A program made the translations under genes and the position numbers. From WHTK01 sp965197795 (GTDB taxonomy: Bacteria > Chloroflexota > Dehalococcoidia > DSTF01 > WHTK01), in assembly GCA_965197795.1 (NCBI GenBank), contig OZ240228.1:1860001-1924000 (forward strand): DNA of 64,000 nt, given 5' to 3'. Below, in pieces: positions 1 through 7,164 of this stretch. The first letter of the stretch is position 1. The number at the start of each line of letters is the position of its first letter. The notes below the pieces were generated by a model that made no database searches, was not told where the DNA came from, and saw nothing but the letters and a program-made list of their open reading frames with translations.

Positions 1-538
1 AGTTGGTAGCGGAATCATCGGCGAAGTAAGCGTCCGCCGCGGCCCTGAGGCGCTCCCTCGTCTGCAAGACGCGCGTGAAATCGACACGATCAGTGCCCGC
101 GACCAGTTCGTCGATCTGCGCCGAGTACAGATGGATGCTGCGATCAAGCGTAATTGCCTCGCTGTCAGCCATTGGGATCGAGACGTCAGGCAAGTTGCCC
201 GGCGGAAGCTCCGTGGCCGTGAAGCCAGAGGAGATCACTTCCATCACACGAGCTCGCTCGGCGTCGGAGAGCTGGCCGAGACCCTCGGCGGACAGAATGA
301 ATCCGCCAGCATTGAGCAGTAGTGGCGTCAGCGGCTCGCGTAAGCCCGCCTGCACTTGCGAGACCGCGACCGCCGTGTTGGCCCATCGAGGCGGCCTCCC
401 GCTTGCGCGAGTCCACGATCGACGTTGTCCACATCACGGCGCCGATCGCAGGGCGGCAGTCCCGATGACCACGACCAGGTAGAGCCGCAACAGTGAATGT
501 GGCGACAACGCGCGCGAAGCGCCACTTAGTGTGCTCAT
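1..538 (-). pseudogene. N-terminal part of a membrane sensor protein, frameshifted and cut by the window edge
   Basis: From an ATG at 538 the minus strand encodes a short N-terminus with a hydrophobic segment (LYLVVVIGTAAL), then an extracytoplasmic-type helical region that stays open to base 1 (ANTAVAVSQVQAGLREPL and onward). Three stretches that make sense lie in two frames. The first shifts near 437-450. A short middle piece (VMWTTSIVDSRKREAAS) is in the second frame. The first frame resumes at a CCC run at 382-384. One missing base followed by one extra base restores a single protein. The layout of a TM segment followed by a helical periplasmic-type domain is that of sensor kinases or diguanylate cyclases, but the output domain lies outside the window. 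The gene is read away from the 2-hydroxyacid dehydrogenase start region. Whether this is real decay or assembly error cannot be decided here. Confidence 0.55.
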
Positions 539-604
539 ACTTTGCAATTATCGTCATGCTCGGGTGAGGGCTGTATATGGGATTCGGCCCTGCCGCGGGA
601 ACGC

Positions 605-1561
605 CTAGCCGGCTTCGATGACCCTCTGCGGAGCGCCGTTCAGGTAGCCTACGATGTCCTCCACAGCCTCGCCGTAGAAGCGCGTATAGGTCTCGGTCGT
701 TACGTAGCCGAGGTGCGGCGTGATCAAGGTGTTGTCTAGTTCCAGAAACGGATGGCCAGCCGGCAGCGGCTCCTGGTCGAAGACATCGAGACCCGCACCG
801 GCGATACGGCGTTCCCGAAGCGCGCTGACGAGGGCCCTCTCGTCGACGATCGGGCCGCGGGACGTGTTTATCAGGTACGCCGTCGGCTTCATCAGTGATA
901 GCTCCATCTGAGAGACCAGTCCACGGGTGCGATCGCTGAGCACCAGGTGGATGCTGACGATGTCCGCCTGCGTAAATAGCTCCTCTTTGCTGACCAGCTT
1001 GGCGCCGACTTGCTCCGCTCGTTCCCGTGTCAGGTTCTGGCTCCAGGCGATCACGTTCATGCCGAAGGCCAGCCCGACCCTGGCGACCTGTGACCCCAGG
1101 TTGCCGAGGCCGACACAGCCAAGCGTCGCGCCGTGCAGTGACGGGCCGATCGTCGTCTGCCAGCGGCCGGCGCGTGTTGCCTTGTCTTCCTCCGCGATGT
1201 GACGCAGGCTGCCGATGATCAGGCCCCAGGTAAGCTCGGCCGTCGGGGTCGGCATGCCGCCCGTGCCACACACAGTTATGCCCAGGTCTTTCGCCGCGCC
1301 AACGTCGATCGACGCGTTGCGCGCACCGGTCGTGACCAGCAGCTTGAGGTTGGGCAGACGGTTCAGCAGGCTGCGAGGGAACGGTGTACGCTCCCGCATC
1401 GCGACGATGACTTCGAACGACTCCAACCGCTGAACGAGGGCATCTTCGTCGCTCAGGTGGTCGCGAAACGCCTCGATCGAAGAATCCGCCGGCAGCCGTT
1501 CCCAGCCGCCGATCGAAAGCGCGACGCCCTGATAGTCGTCCAGCACGGCAATGCGAGTCAT
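605..1561 (-). CDS. D-2-hydroxyacid dehydrogenase family protein
   Basis: A 318-residue NAD(P)-dependent dehydrogenase of the D-isomer-specific 2-hydroxyacid family, which interconverts 2-keto acids and D-2-hydroxy acids. Visible signatures are the Rossmann motif GLGNLGSQVA at about residues 147-156, the INTSRGPIVDE segment that carries the dinucleotide- and substrate-binding residues, the DVFDQEPLP glutamate region, and the catalytic histidine in TPHLGY. I chose the ATG at 1561 because the coding strand has AAGGAG about 7 bases upstream and the protein then starts MTRIAVLDDYQGVAL, typical of the family. The open frame continues upstream without a ribosome site. The gene is divergent from the NIPSNAP gene. 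The exact substrate cannot be told from the sequence. Confidence 0.9.
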   Translation of the reverse strand: MTRIAVLDDYQGVALSIGGWERLPADSSIEAFRDHLSDEDALVQRLESFEVIVAMRERTPFPRSLLNRLPNLKLLVTTGARNASIDVGAAKDLGITVCGTGGMPTPTAELTWGLIIGSLRHIAEEDKATRAGRWQTTIGPSLHGATLGCVGLGNLGSQVARVGLAFGMNVIAWSQNLTRERAEQVGAKLVSKEELFTQADIVSIHLVLSDRTRGLVSQMELSLMKPTAYLINTSRGPIVDERALVSALRERRIAGAGLDVFDQEPLPAGHPFLELDNTLITPHLGYVTTETYTRFYGEAVEDIVGYLNGAPQRVIEAG

Positions 1562-1682
1562 GGATTCTCCTTCAAGCCTCGGTCTGACCACCGTGATGCT
1601 AGGATAGAAACATCGCGAGTCCCCTGACCCGGACACCCCAGCGACTCGATCCCTCGGGTCCGCAGTCAACAGGAGTCTAGAC

Positions 1683-2006
1683 ATGATCTACGAGCTGCGC
1701 ATCTATGACGCCATGCCCGGCAAGTTACCGGCGCTGAACGACCGCTTCGCTAACATCACCGGCGGCTACTTCGAGAAGCACGGTATCAAGCAGGTCGGCT
1801 ACTGGACCGACGTGGTTGGAATCAGTGGACGTCTGACCTATATCGTCGCTTTCGATGACCTGGCGCACCGCGAGACAGCCTGGGCTTCCTTCGCGGCCGA
1901 CGCCGAGCGCTTGAAGGCCTTCGCGAAAACCGAGAAAAACGGCCCGCTCGTCGCCCGAGTCGAGAACAAGATCATGCGTCCGACCGACTACTCTCCGATG
2001 AAGTAG
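1683..2006 (+). CDS. NIPSNAP family protein
   Basis: A 107-residue protein beginning MIYELRIYDAMPGKLPAL, the hallmark start of NIPSNAP domains, which are small ferredoxin-like alpha+beta proteins. It keeps the later aromatic-rich strand (GYWTDVVG) and the W-x3-FAADAER segment. Function in bacteria is poorly known. Homologues often sit near catabolic oxidoreductases, which fits the hydroxyacid dehydrogenase next door. The two genes are divergent and share a spacer of about 120 bases that must hold both promoters. The glycosylase gene starts 9 bases downstream on the same strand, so the two are probably cotranscribed. Confidence 0.8.
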   Translation: MIYELRIYDAMPGKLPALNDRFANITGGYFEKHGIKQVGYWTDVVGISGRLTYIVAFDDLAHRETAWASFAADAERLKAFAKTEKNGPLVARVENKIMRPTDYSPMK

Positions 2007-2015
2007 CGCGCCAGA

Positions 2016-2654
2016 ATGACAGACGGCCGCTCGTTTTCAGTCGACGAGGCGCTGGCACATCTGCGCAGCGCTGACGCCAAACTTGCCGCGGTCATCGACC
2101 GCGTCGGCGCCTACGACGCGCCGCGGCGCGCGGACCCCTACGCCGCTCTGGTGCGCGCGATCCTGTTCCAGCAACTGGCCGGAGCTGCGGCGAACGCGAT
2201 CCAGAAGCGCCTCTTCGCCCTCCACGGCCGGGACGACCAGCCGCCCACGCCCGAGGAGCTGCTGCAGACGACAGACGAGCAGTTTCGCAGCGCAGGCCTC
2301 TCTCGCCAGAAGACGGGCTATCTACGCGACCTGGCTGCCCACGTCGCCGATGGGCGCCTGCAGCTCGACGAGCTGCCTGCCCTGAGCGATGCAGAGGTAA
2401 CTCAGCGGATCACGGCCGTCAAGGGCCTTGGAGAGTGGTCAGCGCACATGTTTCTCATGTTCCATCTCGGCCGTCCCGACGTCTTGCCCATCGGTGATCT
2501 CGGCGTGCGAAGCGGCATGCGGACCACCTACGGGCTGCCGGAGGCGCCGACGCCCAAGCAGGCGATCGAAATCGGCGCACCGTGGGCGCCGTTCAGGTCG
2601 GTTGGCTCATGGTACATGTGGCGGGCTGGGGAGCCTGTGGCCCCCGATATCTAA
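2016..2654 (+). CDS. DNA-3-methyladenine glycosylase, AlkA-like HhH-GPD superfamily
   Basis: A 212-residue HhH-GPD DNA glycosylase that removes alkylated bases in base-excision repair. The helix-hairpin-helix is seen as VKGLGEWSAHMF at about residues 135-146, followed by LPIGDLGVRSGM, whose aspartate is the expected catalytic residue. The front part (YAALVRAILFQQLAGAAANAI) matches the usual start of the domain. It lacks the N-terminal AlkA domain of E. coli, as do many short bacterial forms. The stop overlaps the stop of the convergent phosphatase-like gene at 2651-2654. Confidence 0.9.
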   Translation: MTDGRSFSVDEALAHLRSADAKLAAVIDRVGAYDAPRRADPYAALVRAILFQQLAGAAANAIQKRLFALHGRDDQPPTPEELLQTTDEQFRSAGLSRQKTGYLRDLAAHVADGRLQLDELPALSDAEVTQRITAVKGLGEWSAHMFLMFHLGRPDVLPIGDLGVRSGMRTTYGLPEAPTPKQAIEIGAPWAPFRSVGSWYMWRAGEPVAPDI

Positions 2655-3145
2655 AACCCGTTTGCCGATACGACACGTTGCGCCACGAACTGGTGCAGCA
2701 GTCCTACCTGGGACTGGGAAAGCGGGATCTCAGAGATGCCACGCAGCTTGGAAAGCGCCCAGTCAACGGAGCGACCTTCCTTGATCAGCACGGCGCAGGC
2801 AACCACGGCATCGTTGCCGCGGACCGAACCGTCGTGCACGAGTACAGCGCCATCGTCTCGAATGCGCTGTTGTACCCAGCTTGCCACGATGTGCAGTTCT
2901 TCGGCCTGCGGTACGCCGCTGCCGTTGACAGGCAAGCGCAGGTAACGCATGCCATGCTCTCGTACCATGCCGCCAACGGAGTTGCACTCCTGGTTCAGGT
3001 CGACCACGGCGCGAACGCCACGGGCGCGTACTGCTCGCCATCCATCCATCGGAGCGGGCAGGCCAATAGCCAGGCTTTGGCTCATCCAGCGAAGCGTGCT
3101 CTGGGTATTCTGGGGACGCAGCAAGCGCAAGAATCCCTGAAGCAA
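2651..3145 (-). CDS. Dual-specificity-phosphatase-fold protein without catalytic Cys/Arg (predicted pseudophosphatase)
   Basis: A 164-residue protein resembling small tyrosine/dual-specificity phosphatases: RWMSQSLAIGLPAP, then GVRAVVDLNQE, then a P-loop region preceded by VLVH. The P-loop should read HCxxGxxR, but this copy reads HDGSVRGN. The nucleophilic cysteine is Asp, the glycine is Val and the phosphate-binding arginine is Asn. The rest of the fold looks intact, so a binding or regulatory role is more likely than catalysis (inference). The start is a TTG at 3145 with AAGGGG upstream; an ATG inside the first 25 codons is an alternative. It converges on the glycosylase gene and overlaps its stop by 4 bases. 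Confidence 0.65.
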   Translation of the reverse strand: MLQGFLRLLRPQNTQSTLRWMSQSLAIGLPAPMDGWRAVRARGVRAVVDLNQECNSVGGMVREHGMRYLRLPVNGSGVPQAEELHIVASWVQQRIRDDGAVLVHDGSVRGNDAVVACAVLIKEGRSVDWALSKLRGISEIPLSQSQVGLLHQFVAQRVVSANGF

Positions 3146-3310
3146 GTGGATCCGTCCCCTTCTACAGTCGTCCTTGACGCGGCACTCCTGCCAGTAGTCA
3201 CAAACTTGAACGTCGGCGAGCGGTTTGCGTTACGGCTTATGCACGGCACGCACGTATAATCCGCCTCACAAACGCGTCTCGGGTACCGCTTCCGTTAGCA
3301 AGGAGCCAGG

Positions 3311-3712
3311 ATGAGGAGCCACGCCGCCAGCCAGATAATGGACGCCGCCAGCCAGAAGGCAGCGGAGGTCGGCAAGCCGGTCAGCATCGCGATCGTCGAC
3401 GCTGGAGGCTCCCTGATGTCGCTGGAGCGCCTCGGTGACGCGCCTTCTGCCACGGTCATGGTCGCGGAGGGCAAGGCGGTGGCGAGCGCGGTCATGGGCC
3501 GGGACTCGGGGCGTCTGGAGGCCATGGCCCAGAGCCTGCCGCTGATAATCAACTCGATGATGATGCGATACGACGGCCGCTTCGTACCCGCCCAGGGGGG
3601 CGTCGTCATCCGTCAGGACGAGGAAGTCGTCGGCGCCATCGGCGTGTCCGGCGCGACGAGCGATGAAGATGAGGCCATCGCCCGCGCCGGCGCGGAGGCC
3701 TACGAGCCCTAG
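3311..3712 (+). CDS. GlcG/HbpS family heme-binding-like protein (DUF336)
   Basis: A 133-residue protein with the features of the GlcG/HbpS family: an N-terminal helix (ASQIMDAASQKAAEVG), the strand pair VSIAIVDAGGSLMSLERL, a long helix with GKAVASAVMGR, and a C-terminal PAQGGVVIRQDEEVVGAIGVSGA signature. Members bind heme or cobalamin, or sit in glycolate and diol utilisation loci; the ligand here is unknown. The ATG follows AAGGAG at a good distance. The gene stands alone between a convergent neighbour's upstream region and sucC. Confidence 0.85.
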   Translation: MRSHAASQIMDAASQKAAEVGKPVSIAIVDAGGSLMSLERLGDAPSATVMVAEGKAVASAVMGRDSGRLEAMAQSLPLIINSMMMRYDGRFVPAQGGVVIRQDEEVVGAIGVSGATSDEDEAIARAGAEAYEP

Positions 3713-3905
3713 CCTGGTAGCGTCGCCGAGACCGGGACGATCCAGCGATGGCGCTGACGCCAGGCAGTGATTCGTCTAGTTACCCTTGCTAGGGCACCGG
3801 CTAACGGGCGCGAGCGCGTGGCATGGCGCTTTTCGTTTCTAGGCCCGCCGGATGCTACACTCGACCTCGCATCCTCAGATTCGATTTGATTTGCCAGGAG
3901 ACGCG

Positions 3906-5069
3906 GTGAAGGTACACGAGTATCAGGCAAAGGAGCTTTTCGCCGCCTACGGCGTGCCAGTCCCCAACGGCCGCGTCGCGACGACACCGCAAGAGGCGCG
4001 CGAGGTCGCGTTGGAGCTAGGCGCACCGTCGGTCATCAAGGCGCAGATCCACGCCGGCGGCCGCGGCAAGGGCGGCGGCATCAAGCTGGCAGCCAACGCC
4101 GACGAGGCAGAGGCCGCAGCCAAGCAGATCATCGGTATGACGCTGGTCACGCCGCAGACCGGCCCAGAGGGCCGCCTGGTACGCCACGTGCTGGTTGAAG
4201 AACAGACTCCGATTGAGCGAGAGCTCTACCTGGCGATCCTGATCGACGGATCATCCGGCTTCCCTATCCTCATGGGGTCCTCGGCCGGTGGCATGGAGAT
4301 CGAAGAGGTCGCCGCCGCCAACCCCGAGGCGATACATCGGGTCCCGGTCGACCCGGCGGCCGGCTTCCAGCCTTTCGAGGGTCGCCAGCTCGCGTTCGCG
4401 CTCGGTCTGACCGGCGATTTGCTACGGCCGGCCGTCGCGCTGATGGCAGACCTCTATCGATTCTTCGTCGAGAAGGACTGCTCGCTGGCCGAGATCAACC
4501 CGCTCGTCGTCACGCAGGACAACCGGATTCTGGCGCTAGACGCCAAGCTCAACTTCGACGACAACGCCGCCTTCCGTCACGCCGACATTTTGGCGCTGCG
4601 CGACAAGGACGAAGAGGACCCTCTGGAGGTACGCGCCCAAGAGGAAGGCATCAGTAATTATGTGAAGTTAGACGGCAACATCGGCTGCGTCGTCAACGGC
4701 GCCGGCCTGGCCATGGCGACGATGGACGCGATCAAGCTCGCCGGCGGCGAACCGGCTAACTTCCTCGACATCGCCACCGCCAACGACCCGCAGCGTGTCG
4801 TCAATGCGCTCGGCATCATCACGTCTGACCCCAACGTCAAGGCGATCCTGATCAACATCTTCGGCGGCATGGCCCGCGTCGACGTCATCGCCGAGGGCAT
4901 CATCAAGGCAAATCAGGACCTCAAGCTCAGCGTGCCCATCGTGGCCCGCCTCGCCGGGACGAACCTCGAGGAAGGCGTCCGCATGCTCGAGGCCTCCTCC
5001 GTGCGCCACGAGCGCGCCGAGAACCTGGGCGAGGCAGCGAACAAGGCAGTCGCGGCAGCGAAGGCTTAG
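3906..5069 (+). CDS. sucC: Succinyl-CoA ligase (ADP-forming) beta subunit
   Basis: A 387-residue beta subunit of succinate-CoA ligase, the citric-acid-cycle enzyme making ATP from succinyl-CoA. It has the N-terminal VHEYQAKELFAAYGVPVP start, the ATP-grasp domain (IKAQIHAGGRGKGGGIKLA, EINPLVVTQDN) and the C-terminal CoA-ligase domain (ILINIFGGMARVDVIAEGI). I chose GTG at 3906 because AGGAG lies just upstream and the family start follows directly. One oddity is the loop after NFLD, which is normally GGGA in SucC proteins but reads ATAN here. A malate-CoA ligase (MtkA) role cannot be excluded from sequence alone. Its partner sucD is 1.2 kb downstream, separated by two unrelated genes. Confidence 0.9.
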   Translation: MKVHEYQAKELFAAYGVPVPNGRVATTPQEAREVALELGAPSVIKAQIHAGGRGKGGGIKLAANADEAEAAAKQIIGMTLVTPQTGPEGRLVRHVLVEEQTPIERELYLAILIDGSSGFPILMGSSAGGMEIEEVAAANPEAIHRVPVDPAAGFQPFEGRQLAFALGLTGDLLRPAVALMADLYRFFVEKDCSLAEINPLVVTQDNRILALDAKLNFDDNAAFRHADILALRDKDEEDPLEVRAQEEGISNYVKLDGNIGCVVNGAGLAMATMDAIKLAGGEPANFLDIATANDPQRVVNALGIITSDPNVKAILINIFGGMARVDVIAEGIIKANQDLKLSVPIVARLAGTNLEEGVRMLEASSVRHERAENLGEAANKAVAAAKA

Positions 5070-5078
5070 ACTGAAGTC

Positions 5079-5837
5079 ATGGTTCTAGCAGGCGCAGCCG
5101 CTCCGGAGATTTCCCCGGTTCCCACGACTTCCATAGAAATTCCTCGAGAAGCTATCCTGCACGCCCTGAAGGGGAATGAACTTGTCGCCAAGAGAGCCTA
5201 CGACGACGCCGTAAGAGAGTTCGACACCGCGCTAGAACTCTACCCTCGCTTTTCCGCCGTTCTCAATAACCGAGCGGCTGCCCTCGGTTATCTTGAGCGG
5301 TTAGATGAAGCTCTACAGGACCTAAATCGGGCACTCTGTCTCGATCCAAATGACGCTAAAATTCTCTTCAATAGAGCATTAGTCAGAACGACGCTCAATG
5401 ACTATAAGAATGCAGAGAGGGATCTGAACAGGTCCTTGTCGATTCGAGAAAATGCTGAGGGTTACAACAACAGGGGGAGCGTTCGCGCCCACATTGACAA
5501 TCATCACGAGGCTATCCTCGACTTTAACCGTTCCTTAGACATCGAGCCTCAAAACTTGGCTGCCCGATTCAATCGGAGTTGGTCACTACTTCAGGTTGGC
5601 GAGTTGGGTCTAGCCCTGGAGGACATTGATGCAGTCCTACGCGAGCTTGGGGACAGCGGACTTCAGAAGGAGCAAGTGCTGATTCGCCGTCGTCAGATTC
5701 TGGATGCCTCTCTTTGGAATTTGGTCAAATCCGGCTTCGCTTCGTGGTCGGGAGGCAAACCCGAAGGCAGCAAGAACCCCATCAAAATCACACCCGGACC
5801 GCCCGTAAGCGATTACCTCATTCAAGATCGTAGGTGA
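5079..5837 (+). CDS. Tetratricopeptide-repeat protein inserted between sucC and sucD
   Basis: A 252-residue protein of successive 34-residue TPR units, from about residues 27 to 190. Recurrent motifs are FDTALELYPRFSAVLNNRAAA, DLNRALCLDPND, FNRALVR and FNRSLDIEPQNLAARFNR. No signal peptide or membrane segment is seen. It starts 9 bases after the sucC stop and its own stop overlaps the GTG of the PIN-domain gene. Base composition is visibly lower in GC than in sucC and sucD, and codon use is mixed, so acquisition by transfer is likely (inference). TPR proteins act as protein-binding scaffolds; the partner may be the downstream PIN protein. Confidence 0.85.
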   Translation: MVLAGAAAPEISPVPTTSIEIPREAILHALKGNELVAKRAYDDAVREFDTALELYPRFSAVLNNRAAALGYLERLDEALQDLNRALCLDPNDAKILFNRALVRTTLNDYKNAERDLNRSLSIRENAEGYNNRGSVRAHIDNHHEAILDFNRSLDIEPQNLAARFNRSWSLLQVGELGLALEDIDAVLRELGDSGLQKEQVLIRRRQILDASLWNLVKSGFASWSGGKPEGSKNPIKITPGPPVSDYLIQDRR

Positions 5838-6280
5838 CTCTGTACTGCGAAAGCAGCGCGATCATTAGCGTCTACCTTCGGGAAGTAGGACGTCAGCAGG
5901 TCGTTCAGCATGAGATCGAATTCGAGCCCACCCTCTGCTCGGTGCTGGGCTCTGTGGAAGTCCGCGCTGCTCTGGCAAGAGCCCGATGCTCTGTCAACCC
6001 AAGACGGTTGACCGGTCCGGGATATGAAAGGGTAGTCACGGCATTTCAGGCGGACTGGTTCAACTATGTGAAGATTCCGGTCACTGACGAGCTCGTCAGC
6101 GCCGCCGGTCTTCTTGCGAGAGCACACCTTCTTAAGGCCTACGATGCAGTTCATCTCGCGACGGCCTTAGCACTCCAGGAACGGGTGCTCGATAAAGTCT
6201 TCGTCTCTACATGGGACAAAGAACTCGCCGCAGCCGCAGAGGTCGAAGGCCTTTCTCTAGCTCACGAGGTAACCACATGA
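5834..6280 (+). CDS. PIN-domain protein (VapC-like putative ribonuclease)
   Basis: A 148-residue PIN-domain protein. The family normally has four acidic residues that bind Mg/Mn for RNA cleavage. Visible here are the first position in LYCESSAIISVY (Glu where Asp is usual), EVRAAL, YDAVHLATAL and VSTWDKELAAAA. So three positions are canonical and the first is a conservative change. GTG overlaps the TGA of the TPR gene, and its TGA overlaps the ATG of sucD. No VapB-type DNA-binding antitoxin is adjacent; the TPR protein occupies that place. It is moderately low in GC like its upstream partner. The function as a toxin is inference. Confidence 0.75.
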   Translation: MTLYCESSAIISVYLREVGRQQVVQHEIEFEPTLCSVLGSVEVRAALARARCSVNPRRLTGPGYERVVTAFQADWFNYVKIPVTDELVSAAGLLARAHLLKAYDAVHLATALALQERVLDKVFVSTWDKELAAAAEVEGLSLAHEVTT

Positions 6281-7164
6281 GCATCCTGGTCAACAAAGAC
6301 ACGCGCGTCCTGGTGCAGGGCATCACAGGACGGGAGGGCGGATTCCAGACAGAACGTTGCATCGAGTACGGCACGAAGGTCGTGGCCGGCTGTACGCCAG
6401 GCCGCGGCGGCGAGACCGCCTACGGGGTGCCTGTCTTCAACACGGTAGCCGAGGCGGTAGACCAGCAGGGGCCCATCGAGTGCTCCTTGATCTTCGTGCC
6501 TGCCCCAGGCGCTGCGGACGCCATCCTGGAGGCCGCGGCGTCCCAGATCAAGGTCATCATCTGCATCACGGAGGGCATCCCGACCATCGACATGATGCGG
6601 GTCAGGCGGGCGTTGCGTGACAGCAACCTGACGCTGATCGGTCCGAACTGCCCCGGTGTTATCACTCCCGAGGAGTGCCGCGTCGGCATCATGCCCGGCA
6701 GCGTCTTCGCCAGAGGCCGCGTCGGTGTCGTCTCCCGCAGCGGCACGCTGGTCTACGAAGGTGTGGACCAACTCACGCGCCTCGGCATCGGTCAGTCGAC
6801 CTGCGTCGGCGTGGGCGGTGACCCGATCATCGGTACGACTCAGCGCCAGGTCCTCGAGATGTTCAACAACGACCCGGAGACCGATGCGATCGTGATGATC
6901 GGTGAGATCGGTGGCACGGCCGAGCAAGAAGCCGCCGATTACATCAAGGCCAGCGTCAAGAAGCCCGTCATCGCGTTCATCGCCGGCAGCACGGCGCCGC
7001 CGGGGCGCCGGATGGGCCACGCCGGCGCGATCATCGCCGGCAATACGGGCACCGCGGATTCGAAGAAGGAAGCGCTGGCGGCCGCCGGCGCGACGATCTG
7101 CGACTCGCCCGCCGAGGTCGGCGTCACGACGCAGCGTGTGCTGAACGAGCAGGGCCTGATCTAG
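6277..7164 (+). CDS. sucD: Succinyl-CoA ligase (ADP-forming) alpha subunit
   Basis: A 295-residue alpha subunit of succinate-CoA ligase. Visible features are the CoA-binding Rossmann start (RVLVQGITGREGGFQTE), PGVITPEECRVGIMPG, and the active-site histidine in MGHAGAIIAG that is phosphorylated during catalysis. I start at ATG 6277 (MSILVNKDTRVLVQG), which overlaps the PIN-gene stop in an ATGA arrangement; the open frame upstream only shadows the PIN gene. It forms a complex with SucC, although the two genes are separated here. Its stop is shared with the convergent sigma-fusion gene in a CTAG tetranucleotide. Confidence 0.93.
   Translation: MSILVNKDTRVLVQGITGREGGFQTERCIEYGTKVVAGCTPGRGGETAYGVPVFNTVAEAVDQQGPIECSLIFVPAPGAADAILEAAASQIKVIICITEGIPTIDMMRVRRALRDSNLTLIGPNCPGVITPEECRVGIMPGSVFARGRVGVVSRSGTLVYEGVDQLTRLGIGQSTCVGVGGDPIIGTTQRQVLEMFNNDPETDAIVMIGEIGGTAEQEAADYIKASVKKPVIAFIAGSTAPPGRRMGHAGAIIAGNTGTADSKKEALAAAGATICDSPAEVGVTTQRVLNEQGLI

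Noticed and set aside
186..1271. Long minus-strand open frame across the 2-hydroxyacid dehydrogenase and the sensor fragment
   Set aside because: It is out of frame with the dehydrogenase motifs. Only its last part coincides with a short piece of the frameshifted sensor gene.
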